Source: Lagopus muta (taxonomy: Eukaryota > Chordata > Aves > Galliformes > Phasianidae). From it: a DNA stretch of 64,000 nucleotides. Under the pieces are notes generated by a model that searched no databases, had not been told where the DNA came from, and was given only the letters and a program-made list of their open reading frames with translations. The position numbers and the translations under genes were made by a program. Location: contig NC_064437.1 of NCBI RefSeq assembly GCF_023343835.1, positions 41,627,967-41,691,966 of the forward strand, given 5' to 3'. This document shows, one piece after another, positions 43,301 through 56,533 of this stretch; within the stretch, counting starts at the first letter, position 1, and each line of letters begins with the position of its first letter.

Positions 43301-46300
43301 TTGCCCGTCGCCCCTACTTTTCCCCCAGTGACCTGGTGCCTGCAGTTAGCTCAAGTCCCAGCACTCCCAGCCTTGGTGTGGCCAAGACAGGGGTGTTAAA
43401 GCATTGAACAACATTGAAACCAGGTGGGCAGCAAGCAGAAGAAAGGCCCAGAGCACAGCTGGTGAGACAGAGCTCCCTTTGGCTGCAATCCAGACTTAGG
43501 CATCGCTTCCCACCCAGATTTCAGCAGCAGTTTGGACCATAGGTGGGCTGGGGTGGCCAAAAATAGGGGTGATGGGGGTTTCTTGGCCCCCAAGGTAACC
43601 CCAATAACTGCAGGCTGCAGCCCCCTCCTGAAGCCTGTTTGCAGGTAGGAGACGCAGAGGGAGGCTGGCTCTGTGCAGAGGTGCTGGGAGGAGGAGGAGG
43701 CGTTTGTGGTTGAGCGGCTCCCGAGCCCTTTCTGCTTTGCAGAGCTTTATGAGTGCCGCTGGCGTGTGATTCGATTAAGGACGGTGCATCGCCTTCCCCT
43801 GACTCCAGAGCCTCCGTGGCGATGGATGGAAATCCTGCCCAGCATCCGCAGGGCATCGCCAATGGTCCCATGGGGTCACAGCCCGGTGTCACCCTCTTGC
43901 CCGCCCTCCTCCAAAGCCACCCCAGTGACAAACGGGCAGAAGGGGAGGTCTGAACTGGGCAAGGGGTGAGGTGGGAGAGGCTCTGTGCCCCATGAAGCAG
44001 GGGCAGGGCCAGTGATAATTCCCCATTTCTCCCAGTGCAGAAGCAAGAAGTGCCCAAATCTAGTTATGGGGCAGCAGATTTAGGGACGAACAAAAGGCAG
44101 TGCTTTTTTCACACCACCCACGATTTGATTATGGACGTTCATTGCCAGGGGATGCTATGGAGACCTCCAACCTAAACGGGACCCAGATAATGTTTAGGAA
44201 ACCAGAAGAGCGTGGGGTTTTCAATACTGTGTAGCGATCATACCAGGGAGTACCTACACCGGGGCATGTGTCAGGCTTGGCCGCAATGCCATCCCCAGCC
44301 AGGGATGCCCATCTGCGATCTGCATGCTTCCCAGATAAATAGGTGCCATGCCCCATCACCGATACAGAGCAGCAGCATGGCTTGGGTTGGAAACACTTCC
44401 AGCTGGGGAAATTCCCCTATCAGCTGGGACTGCTCTCTGGGTGGCACTCGGTGACATTCTGATCTGCTGCTCCCACAGCTGCAGGCAGAGATCCCGCTCA
44501 GGAGCAGTGCAGGCAGCATCGTCCCTATCTGCACGGTCTCCATCCAGCTTGTCAGCTCAATAATTTATTATCCAGAAGGTGCAATCACTATCCATAATTC
44601 ACGAGCAATAATGTTCTACACGTTCAAACCAACAACTTGGCTCCCTGGACCGTGCACCGTCTTCATGTCCAAGCTGTCATTTCATCCTTCCCAACAGGCA
44701 GCAGCCAGCCCTGGGTTGGTGCATCATGATGGGCACCCTGAGAACAGCAGGTCTAGGGGTTAAGTCTGCCTGTCCTAAGGGATCCACTGCCATTTAATTT
44801 CGGGTTGGGAAAGGATGTGGGGACAACAGAAAGGGCTTTTGCAATAGGTCAGAGCCTGGCAGGTAACACAGGAGCATCAGCAGCTCCCGGGAGGCTGTTC
44901 AGACCTGCAAGAGGTGGAGGAGGCTGAAATGTGAGGCACCTGGTTTTTGGAGCAGGGAAAAAAAAATGCCTCTTTCTCTGCAAAGTGAGCGAGGCAGAGG
45001 TAAAACACAGCGCAGCAGAGCATGCCGGAGCTCCCAACTCCCGGGGGAGATGTTTATTAACTCGTCAAAACATAACGTCTGTTGTTGCCAGCGAGAAACT
45101 AGAACAGCAAAAAAAAAAAAAAAAAAAAAGAGAGAAAATAGAAAAAGGGAAAGAAAAAAAAAAAAAACAGAAAGAAAAGCCAAGGAACACATAGAAAATC
45201 GTCATTTGCTTTCCTTGTACTTTGCTGAAGGCTGAAGATGCTCCATGTTAGGGGGGGCCTGAGCGCAGGCTGGTGGCTCCCAGGTGAGGACCCCCGGGGG
45301 ACGGGGCTGCCCCTTTAATGGGATGCAGAGCGAGGTGCTACTGCAGATCTTGTAGCTGGCTGTGGGGCTGCAGGATGCTGAGGGGGAGATGCTCTTCCTG
45401 TGGGGAGGCTGAGAAATGAAAATCTGCGGGATGGGGATGGTTTTGGTGGGCTGAGGCTGTGGTCCTCTTTGCATCTGCCTCAGGATTTCAGCCCCCGGTA
45501 CTGTCAATATGTTCTTTAAGGAGCAATTTACACTTAAAACTGACCCCCCTCCTGTGAAAGTGCCACTGTGTGAAACAGCAGATGGTGTTTGAGCACTGCA
45601 AAAGGAAAAATGTAGCTCAGAAAAAGATAGCAAAGAGACTCCTTGTCGCGACGTGAGTGCCCCAGGGTCCTGGTTTGCAGCTTCCCTCATGGAGGAGGTG
45701 AGAAAATAGAAAAAGAAAAAACAGCCACCCAAAAGCTGTGGAGTGGTATGGGAGGCAAGGGAAGCACAGAGGGACCTGTTCTCCAGGAGGAGCAGAGGTG
45801 GCAGGAGGTCTTGCTCAGGAAGGGCGCTCCCCTCCTCTACAGTGCCGTGGGTTTGTTCATGGCAAATCAAAGCTGCTCCTCAATACAAACAGAAAAAACC
45901 CTCTCTCACCTCACAAAGCTTTCCTCTCTTTCTCCACCCTGGAAATAAAACAAACAGAGCCCACTGAACTGCGTCCTCCCAACGCTGCTGCTTCCATGCA
46001 GGAAAAAATAAAAAAGGAAAACAACTTTTCCTTGGAGGTTTTATTAAAAATAAAATACCTCAAGCGCTGCTAATTTCCAAAATAAACAAGCAAATCTTCC
46101 GAGCAGCAAACGCAGAGAGCCCAAGGCGTCTGTAAATGTCACTGAGGAGCATTGGTCCCCATGCATAGCTGCTGCTGGGCAGATGCCTTGCATTAGATGC
46201 ATCCTAAGGAAAAAACCCAAATCCAGGTCCCTTTGCCCTTGCTTTGAAGCCAGCTGGATAAGATCAGGCTTGGCTGCTGGAATGGCTTCCCCCCTAGCAA

Positions 46301-49300
46301 CGATGCAGTGGCAGCTCCTATCTCTGCTATGGCACTGTTGTTGCCCCTCTGGATAGCTGCGAGCCAGAGGGATGCTTCCACCCTGCAGGTGCTGCTGGCT
46401 TCCCCACGTCCCCAGACCCCACCCTGACCATGTTTCATTCCTGCAACCAGGAGGGCTCAGCAGGTATAAGCCTCAAGGGTTTTCCCTGCAGCTCCGTCAA
46501 TGGGGATGTGGAACTTCTTGCAAGCAGTGCACAGGGACAGCATCTGAACCCCCTCGTCGCCGCAAACAAACTTATGAACACCCCTCTCAAGGTTATTCAG
46601 CACTGCTTAAAGATTGAAGAAGAGTGCAGCACGAGGTATACAGCTCCTCCTGAAATATTCATCCCCCAGCATCAATGTTTCATCAATTTTCTATTGGATA
46701 TCACCCTTGACACCAGCTTCAATCATTTTGGTGCGGATGGTGAAAAGCAGATATGTTTACAGAGCACCCCCCACACACACCCCACCTCTGGTTTCCTTTT
46801 TTCCACGTAATTCAGCATCAATGGGCCTGGCTGGGTCCTGTCCTCCCCTTTGCTCTGAGGGTATCCCTGCAGGGCTGGCTGCCCCCTGCTTGGCTGGGGC
46901 TGCCCTAGGTAAGAGGAGCCCTACAAAAGTTGCCTCTCTATGATTCCATTTGGGATTTCGTGCCCTCATGATGAGCTCCCAGCTCCAAGCAGCATTTTGC
47001 CCTCACCTGTGGTGGAGCATCCCAAGGGCCCCCACTCCCTTGGCACACCTTTGGACGGCAGCATGTCAGCTATTAGTAGAGCTAACGAAGTTAAGGTAGA
47101 CCTTTCCTCTTGCTGGCTCTGAGCAGAGCAGCCAGCCCATTTTACGCGCGATCTGACTCGATGTGCAATAACAGAAAGGGGAGAAACCCCCCAGCGCTGG
47201 CTCGTTTTCGCCTTTAATTGCAGTCTACAGATGCCAGTCTTGTTTTCACTCGCTCTGAAATTCCTTTTGTCAGCCCAGGGCTCCCCCTGGTTCAGGACAA
47301 AAATTGACTTCATGTCATGAATGAAGTAATTATTTCCCTCCACAAATGAAAATGGCAATTATTTTGAAAGAAGTGAGGGATGCGTGTGGTTTGCAATGCC
47401 AAGCAAGGACGGGACCTGAGCACACAGCAGGTACTTCTGCAGTGGCAGGACCGCTTTGCCATCCACAGGCCTGCACTTTGCCTTGCCCTGCCTGTTGTTT
47501 TCCTGGCCCTTTGCTTCACTCATTCACATTTCCCACGGAACGAACAGCTTTCTAATTTGCAAAGATGCCTTCGCCTGCTCTCATGCACCTTCCAGCTTCT
47601 GAGGGTGTTAGCAGCCTGTGCAAAGCCAAGCTAATTGCGGAGCACAAGAAGATTTTGGACCCCTGCAGAACCATGGCAGCATATACTAGGGAAGGGATTT
47701 CAGACCAAAGTGCTTTACTGAGCAGAAGGGCACAAGCATTGCTCCCGAGCCAGATGCAAAGCCACCTAAAAGCTGAGGGTCACCTTGCAGCAGCTGGACC
47801 TTGTCTCGAGGGCTGTGGCAGTGGAGGCATGAAAATATGTTGCAGCCCCTTAGCAGACTTCAGTATGCATTTCTGTTGTTATCTGAGAGGAGAGAGAACC
47901 AGGCAGCTTTTCCTGGGAGTCTCCTGGAATGGAGGATGTGGGAGGGCACAAGGAATTGCCAGCACACACTTCCCAAATTCTTATTAGCACTTTTCCCATC
48001 AAGTTATAAGTCCATAGGAAGGCAAAGATGGCTCAAAAGTCTCCCAAACTGATGAGCCCTGTGAGGAGGCACTGTGCCTGGACACCTTTTGAACCAGCGT
48101 GGGTGCCCACATGAGCTATGGGAGGCCTGTGGCAGCAAAGGGACTGCTTCCAGTAGAGCTGCGATGCTCTCAGAGCAACCCATACATTTACCTGGTCCCC
48201 GTAACTTCCTCCAGCACCACAAGAGTTAAGATGAGTCTATTACGGTTTGCTTGTCACTTTGTCACTGATCTAATGACCATCGATAATAGTTGAATAAGAA
48301 TTGATGGAGAGATGGATTTAATTAACCCCAGTGTCAGCAGCTAGCATTGCTGTCTGTTTGTGTTAATGGAGCAGCCCAGGAAAAATCCCTCCTGAGCTTT
48401 TCGTGCTCAGCCCATGGCGGGTGGAAGAGTCCTATCCATCAGCTGCGCCCTCCAGGTGCTCTCAGTGAGGAAATTGCTTCCTCCTACCCCTAAAAGAATT
48501 AAACCATGCCCTTGGCTTCTCCCACTATGCCATTGCTGCCATCCTAGGGCTGGGTGGGAGGCACCTTGGGGGATGTCTGTCTGGCACCCACCAGGTTTGC
48601 TTCACACTTCCCCTTCCTTTCATTTTCAGCTGTGATTACTTTTCTTGTTCCAGCACATGGCTTCTGGGCAGGTCTGGATCCATCCATCGCTCTGGGGATG
48701 CTCAGGGTCCTCCCATATGGTCCCACTGCAGGACCAAGGCATCACGGCCCAAAGGAACAGACTCCCCTGTGTGGCACACATCCAGGCTGCAAACCTTCCA
48801 GTGAATGCAGCTTTGTCTCACAGCTGGCATTTCCAGGTGAGATGGGATGTAGGTCCCACGGCATGAGGTCAGCGAGAATACCAGTTGCTGGCAGCCCATT
48901 TCCTGCTGAGAAGTGATGAAGTCAGCTCCTGGCTCCTGCACCGCCTGTAGCGCTCTCTGGGATGCAAGTGGCAGTGACAGACAGCAACATCTCAACAGGG
49001 TTCCCACAAAAAACAGACAGTTCCTGTGTGTGTAACTGGTGCTGGAGGCAGGAAGGATGGGGATAGGGATGGCATCGAAGCATCTATCCTGCTTTGGAAC
49101 AGCCTGAGCCCTTCAAAAGGTGTTGGTTTGCAGAGGTTTCCTGTTTTGCTCATCCCCATCCCAGACAGAAAGTGCTTTTGCCAAGTACATCTTCAGATCC
49201 CTGCCAGTAACCTCCAGCCATGGAATAAGTGAGAGTAGGAAAAAAAAAACACCAAAACCCCAACAGAATTTAATTTTGAAGACCCAGCTAGTCTTATAGC

Positions 49301-51629
49301 TTTTCAAGCTCGGGAGCAGGTGAGCCAATAATAAAATAAACTGCCCAGAGAGGAAATGAATATTGGGTTTTGTTCCAAACGGATGAGTTCAGCCAGAGTC
49401 TGAAAAAGGGGAGGAAAAAAAAAAAATAGAGTAGGAATTGTTCTGTGACAAACGTATTTTGACAGTCCGGCTGAAGGGGCTGACAGAGTTATGAGCGAGG
49501 GGGAGGAATTACTGATCGCTGAGTGTCATCCCACTTGTTTTTCTTGATTCAGCCTGGCCTCGCTAACAATGTGTGTCACTGCCCAGCGCTGCAAACATCC
49601 TCTGCTGAGCGACTCCGGTGTGCTCAGAAGCAAAGAGAGCTTCCTCCTGCCATATACCTGCCAACAGTGGCTGGGGATGGGCCTGGGAAGGGCACAGGGC
49701 AGAGGGCTGGGGTCTCGCAGCAGGTGTTCCGGTGCATTGGTTTGCAGCCAGCAAACTGCCAAAGTCACCTCAAGCTGGGGATGATGCTTGGAAATGGGGT
49801 TCCTGTGAAGACAGTGCAGTGTTGGTGAGTCTCTGGTGTCTGATGCCAGTGTGTTCCTGATGCCATGCTGTGCCTCTGCCGGGACATAGATTTGGTCCCT
49901 CTGCTCACCAGAGTCTGCACGGGGCTTGTGGGACCTGTCCCCTCCCAGGCTGCCCAAAATTGGGCCACAGGTTTGGCCAGGATGGAATGGGTGCTGGCAG
50001 CCAGACAGGAACTCACATGCAGACAGCATGACCGCACAGGCTTCGTTTCCTTAGGAAATCTGGCTGGAAGTTCCGTCTGGCTGAGAGACCCAGGGGATTT
50101 TACAGGTCCCTTCCAGTCTGAGCCATGGAGCTGGTGAGACAGCACCATCCTCCTCCTCAAGAGCACCCCACGGCTCCAGGGCAGGACAGCCCTCACCTCC
50201 CAACACTTATTCAGATTCTCCCAACATGAAAAACGTCCAGGCGTAGGGGTTCTGTGGCAGGGGTGGGCTCAGCTCAGCTCATCCGCAAGCCTCTGCTCCC
50301 TGCTAGGAGTGTTATTGATGCTGGAGCTGGCAGAACCTGAGACCTTCCTCCACCTCCCCGACATCTGCTTCCCCCAGCCTGATCCCATGGCCTTTCAGAC
50401 AGACACATTTATGCCCCACTTCCCCGCAGAGTGACATCTTTCAGAACATGTTTGCTGATGGTCAGAGCAGAGGGCAGGGCTCTGAAAACCTCCCAGAGAT
50501 CAGCACAGGGCCTTGGACATAAATAAAACACTCGGAGCGAAACTTGGGGGACATCTTGGTGCTTCCAAGGACAGCCTGGCTGCTTTTGTACCAGCCACTG
50601 CTCACAGTGCAGGATAGAGCTCAACCAACTGAAGGTTAGGTTGTCTGGGATGGGAAGAATGCCAGAAATTGCTAGTGATACACATATATATCACTGTGTG
50701 TTACATTTAGCATTTGTCCATGACTCTTGTAGGTCTTTACCACTCAGCTCAATGCCCATGCTCAGCCCAGCCTTGGGAGAAAGGAATTCATCCATTCAGG
50801 TTGTTTTGGATGATTCATGGGGTAAAAGTAAAAGAGCCCGGATGTTTTAGGTTGTCCTGTTTGCTCCATTCTGCTCCCAACACCCTGCTCCTTGCTATTA
50901 CTTGTAGGTCGAATGCAGGGCAAAAGGCAAAATAAGGCTGCTTGCAATAGCTCTACAGCCATCCGTACCTATGATTCAAGGTGCTCACTAAAGAGCAGTG
51001 CTTTGCTTCCTGGGGATGAATGGAAGTAGTGATGCCAGTTCTAATTGCCCCTCACACCCTGCCATCCGCCTGATAGAATGCAGACCTTGTTAACATGAGA
51101 ACTAATGGAAAGATGCAGGTGGGGTTCTGGCTGGTTAAGCCAGAGATGCTTCAGTGAGAATTATCCAATTAAATCTCCATCTCTGTCTTGCTTTCATTTT
51201 GTCCCCCCCATTGTTGTGGCATTATCAGCCAACCCAATAGAGTCCTAATCAAGCACCTTCAGCATTAAGCCATTGCTTCAGGCATCATGCACGGCCTTGC
51301 ATCTCTGGGGTACCATGCTGGGGAGGGCAAACAAAGCTAACCCCAAACATAAATATATGCATACATGGCACATGGCACAGAGCCCTGTGCCTGCGTACGG
51401 GGGCTTGTCTTTCTGGTACTGTGCATCCCTCTTCATTCAATCCATCCTTTCTGGCCATCTGACACCTGGCCGTGGTGCACAGAGAGGAAATTCCTAGCCC
51501 TGTTCTGGAAGAGTTTGTGCCCCTAGCACACACACCTGTGCCCTTAGCTGCAGCTCCTTCCCTTCTGCTTTAAAACTACCCCAAATCTTCCTCCTTGCTC
51601 CCATTTGGTGATACACATTCACACTGGGT

Positions 51630-51643
51630 ATTGCCATGGTGAC
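51630..51643. promoter_or_regulatory. RFX/X-box-like site
   Basis: ATTGCCATGGTGAC matches 12 of 14 positions of the palindromic X-box GTTGCCATGGCAAC. Confidence 0.3.
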
Positions 51644-54600
51644 AGTTTGTCCCTTGTCCCAGATGAAGGGGTGGGGGAAAATTAAGAAAAAACAGTTTTA
51701 ATAATGTCAGAGGAAGCAGACAGGGGTATAAAATCCATTAAGCGCTGGAGTGGCCCTTGCAATGGGAAGTGCTCCTGCTCCTTCCCTCTCTGTCACTCGC
51801 TCTCTCCTCAACCCCCTGAAAGGTAACCTTTAAAGCACACTCGGTAGCATGGTACTTAAACCTCTGGCATTTACTTTCATTTCACTCTGGCTTTTATTTC
51901 TTTCGAGGAGAGGAGGGCTTTTGCGTTAGAAGAGGACAGGCTGCTTTTTCCCTTCTCAGCCAGTCCAGCCTGGCAGCATCCAAAACCTCCCCAGGCCCCC
52001 CAGAATCTTGCCCGCACCCTCTATAAAAGCATAATGCCATGGCTGTGGGGTGATGGGATGGGGAAAATTTTGTGTTTTCTGGGTTGGATAAGCATGACCT
52101 AATTGTGCCCAGACACCTGCTGGGCAAAAGAGGAGTCCCAGATATAGTAATAAAAGGAAGCCTGCAAAGTTTTTAGAAGCCATTCATTAATTTCACATGT
52201 GACCTGTTGGTAGAGACATGAATTATTATCTCTGTAACCTAGCAGCGTCTGCAATGCCAGGCTGACCTTGTGCTGTGCCTCACACAGCAGCAAAGCCAAG
52301 CATTCCTGGGGCCCATGTAGGCACCCCAAGTTCCCAAGAATGATGGGGGAAGCTTTACAGACAGATGTAAAGTAAACTTTTGCCTCTTTGAGGCTCTGAA
52401 TCAGTAAAATCACTGTAAAAGAAGCCAGTGCTGTGACCAGCTTCGGGTACTGAGCTCAGGCCCAAAGACATATGGTGAGAGATCAACATGACTGGTGGTC
52501 ATAAAGAAAAGAAACGAACTGCCAACTCATTGTGACAGGTGAAAACACTTAGAAACAAGAAGAACACAGAATTGTAAAGACTGGCCATCTCACAGCTGTT
52601 CCGTGGTAGATTTTTCTGCATCTGCACATACTGGAGAGCGCAGCCTGCAGGTGAGTGGCGCCTCCTTGGAATGCAGAGTTGGCTGCAAGTTGTCTTGGAC
52701 TCAGACTGAACCAGATAGATTCAGAAGTGCTCAGAGCAAAGAGCATAGTCCCAGTCAATCCCCCAGCTTGGCAGATGAGGGCAAGAGGGACAAGCGGAGG
52801 TTTCTTGGTCTTGAATTAAGGAGATCAGAGCCATAACGTAGTTACAAGAGGAAGAAAAGGCAGAAATCAGCAAAGGGACACAGGATGGCTGGGTGAATGA
52901 GGTGATGGATGGGCCACCTTTGGTCATGCTGCTCATCAACCAGCAGAACAGCATTTCCGTCAGAGGCAGATAACAGGAGACATTCACTGACCCTCCGGAT
53001 GAGGAGAGAGCTCCATCATAAAGAAGGAAACAAATAAAAAGTGCAAAGGTAGGAAATTGCTCAAAGATTTTGTCTGAGCATGATGGGCTTGGGCTTTGGT
53101 GGCATTGAAAAAAAAGTAACAAGAGAAAATCCTGACTCTTCAGTGTTTGCAGAGATTAAATTGGAGCCTTCTGGTCTGATCCATTGATTGTATTTCACTT
53201 CCACAAACAGCTGTGTGGCGGTACAAATTACAGGGGACGCAGTGCTCGCCGTTTCCAGCCATCCGGCAATTTGCCCATTTATCGGCAGCAGTCTGAGCAG
53301 AGCGTGTCACAGCAGCTGGGCAGAGGGCTGGCATCCACAGGAATGCAATCCCAAGGCAAAGCCAGAGAGGTGTCAACACTCACTACGTGGCCCAGTGGTA
53401 CATACGGATAGGTGGTGGAAACGTGGGTGCCACTTTCACATGAGGAGACGCATAGATGCCAAGGCCAGTGGAGAGGAGATGCTGGGAGGATGGAGCATGG
53501 GAAGGGACAGCCAAATTTTCAAATACACTCATCCCCTGGTGCCTCAACAGAGATGGAGCCATTTGGAAAATTTGGATGGCTGGTTCTGCCCTTGGTGTTC
53601 AGACCTGAGAGCAATGGCATGAGGCGGAACTCACCAGAAGCACTGAAATGGGCAAGTATCTGCAAATATTGACTTCAGTACATGTACCCAGAATAGTCAG
53701 CAGGAACAAAAATCAGCAATGCAAGCTGCTATTTGGATTGGGCCTTCCTGCTGGGACTTCGGGCTCACATTCCCCATATGTGACCCTGTGCTTCTGGAAA
53801 TCTCACTGCTCCTGCAGTCCCTGTCATCACCACTCATGATAATATCCTTAATAAAAATGCTGTCAGTGTCTCATTCAACCTGCTTTTAAGAGCTGTTAGT
53901 GTCCTGGCAATCTCTGGCCATGGGTAGAATACCCAGAACGACTTCCCAGCCACTCAGAGGGACAAGTGTTTCAAGGACAGATCAGGAGGCACAGAACCTC
54001 CACAAAGGCTTCCAACATGCTGGTGAAGGACCCCCCATTGCATCTTTCTGGAAAACTAAGCTCCCAGTCTTGTAATGCCTGGGAGGGTTGCAAGGCTGCG
54101 GGCTCAGGGGGCTCCAGGGGATGGGGATGGGAGGAGTTTGCTGTTTTTCTCCCATCACATTTGTCCAGAAGGACTGGGAGCAATTGGTAGATGGACAGGA
54201 TGGGGGACGGGACGGGACTGACTCTGGTTAATTCCGGTTTAAACCCAATTTCATTTAATTACCTTTTAGCACAGTAGGAGTGTTTTAACAACTGATTATC
54301 TCTGCCAGGCAGTTGTGTTTATTCTTCTTGGCTACTTCTGCAGTTTTTCCAGGCAAATCTCTGCTGCTGTTGTAACATAAAGAAGGGAGTGAGGTAGTGA
54401 GAGAGCAGGATGCTCTGCTAGGAATTTGGCCCAAGATTTCCTTTTTCCTTCCTAAAGGTGAAAACTAGAAGGTGCTTGCACGGCTCTGCTGGGCAGGACC
54501 TTAACATAAAAATAACATAGGAAGACAGAATCCTTGCCATCATCAGTGGCAATGTGAGCCTTTCAGATCCAATAGAGGAATTCACCCTTGCACTAAGCCC

Positions 54601-55769
54601 TCCATTTTATATCGTTCTCAATGCAACTCCAGGAATGTGTAGACAAGTCACCTGCACTGTGCACTCACCCTCATGGCCATTCTATAGGAGCTGCTTTACC
54701 CATCCCTCAGTGCTCAATTGATTCCATCTGGGCTCCGAGATGCTTCTTTTAGGCAGCATGCTCTTGTCCCAAAGCCTGTATCCACTCCAACCTCTGCACC
54801 ACCTCCATACAGGCACTGCAGAGGGTTAAATGCTGTCATACCTCCAAACCTGGCTCATTTGGGTTTTATTTGCTGAAATGTGTCGTGCTCCATCCTGGAG
54901 GACTCCTCCAGCCTCTCATTCATGGAGATGAATAGCAATTGCCCTCCACCATTCCTAAGCTATCCATTTTACCGCTCCAAATTTCTGGACTTGTGTACCC
55001 ATAAAAACTCATTAAGCCACTTCAGTGTGACCAGCATGGTCACCTCTATGGAATTTTCCTCCCTGAAAATGGGATGCGACAGCTTAGAGTTAACAAGTCC
55101 AGGAGGAATACCCATAAAAGAGCTGGTGTCACAACGCATTGTTAAAATAGCAGGTGAGCCAGCCACTTGGAGAGTTTAATGGGCCCACGTTTTAAAAATA
55201 TCTGTGCTGCATCTTGCGCAACAGATAATAAATCTGTAGCAGATATGGATTTTCCTGCCTGGCCACAGCCCTGAGCTCTGGCTCTCTCTCTTTGCCCAAG
55301 GGGGATTATTCTGTGGCTTTGCTGCTGCATTTTGGGGAGGGAGGGATAGAGGAGGGAAGCTTACCCCTGGGCTGCAGGGTACTCACCCTTCTTGGATGCG
55401 CAAACGTGTCCTGAGACTTTCTGCATCTTCTGCTCTGCTGGCAGATGCTCCTTCTGCCTAAATACATCATCTTCTCCAACATCAAACTTTGAGGAGGTGG
55501 GACCAGCACCTCATTCCCAGTGCCACGCAGAGCTGTTTTCAGGTGGTGATAGTGAGATGCTGTTGTTGGGAGTGGCAAATTGGAGCTGATAGCAGGGAGC
55601 TGCGGGTTAGTTTATTTTTTTTTAACACAGACTATTTGCAAGAACTTAACGCACAGCATGGAATCTTCAAACTGACAAGTGAAATGTAGTTAGCCGAGCT
55701 TCTATTATTCCCAATTTATTACTCCACTGGAGAGTTGTGCAGGCTCAGGGGCTGGAGGAAGGAAAGCGC

Positions 55770-56010
55770 TCGCGGGAACGCACTGGCGGCGGCCAGCAAC
55801 CCGAACCCAGAGCTCCCGCTGAATTATGACTCACAATTTATAAACCATTATGTGCAATGGATTTCAACTATATTTATTGCAATACAACTGCTAGCAGTTC
55901 AAAAATCAATTTGGGAAATGTGGAGGGAAAGGACGAAATTATTAATATGTTTTATATAAATGCCGTAGTTTATCCTTTCCTGGTAAATAATGGTGAGCCC
56001 TCCGCTCACT
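55770..56010. promoter_or_regulatory. Candidate conserved non-coding element with AP-1 site
   Basis: An AT-rich unique block with TGACTCA at 55827-55833 and several TAAT/ATTA cores, sharply bounded by GC-rich flanks (GCGGCGGCCAGC upstream). Confidence 0.3.
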
Positions 56011-56485
56011 GCAGGCTGGGTGTCTGCACAAGAGCTTGCCACACATGGGTGCACACAAGATGATGCATGACTGACAAGAGGCATGCCACCCTCGTGTCAA
56101 AACAATAAACTGGAGAGTATCTCACCCACTGGTTAAAACAAGGCGAAGCAGAACATTTGTAAGGGATTTGGCAATGATAAGCCAATGGAGGGTGAGACCC
56201 AAAGGATGGCTCCTGGAGCAAGGGGAAAGTAAGCCCTCAGTGTGATATGCGTGATGGTACGGAGCACCCTGGCTGTGGGGAAAGGGGACATCTGCTGCAA
56301 AAGGTTGGATGACATCGGCTTTTCCATTCCGGGGATCTGCAGCCATATGGTGCACTCCCAACGAGAGGGTTTCTCCAAATTAAGAAAGCAAATGGAAAGT
56401 TGAAGATTGGATGAGAAGCAAAGGGGGGTCTGCCTGCCTTTAAGGATGACCTTTCCATGGTTTCTTTGCAGCATCAGGAAGAAAA

Positions 56486-56533
56486 CTTACTTCTATTTTA
56501 AAAGAAAAACTTACTTCTATTTTAAAAGAAAAA
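56486..56533. repeat. 24-bp perfect tandem duplication
   Basis: CTTACTTCTATTTTAAAAGA followed by AAAA occurs twice with no mismatch (56486-56509, 56510-56533), which implies a recent duplication. Confidence 0.95.

Noticed and set aside
45202-45870. 222-residue open frame on the minus strand
   Set aside because: Ser/Pro-rich, low complexity in parts (Phe run from an A tract), no recognised family.
46915-46945. Possible CR1 tail (CTCTCTATGATTCCATTTGG)
   Set aside because: Too short and lacks the upstream CR1 wording, so it may be chance.
50070-50120. Possible CR1 remnant (ACAGGTCCCTTCCAGTCTGA)
   Set aside because: Only one CR1-like phrase and no terminus, so I could not support it.
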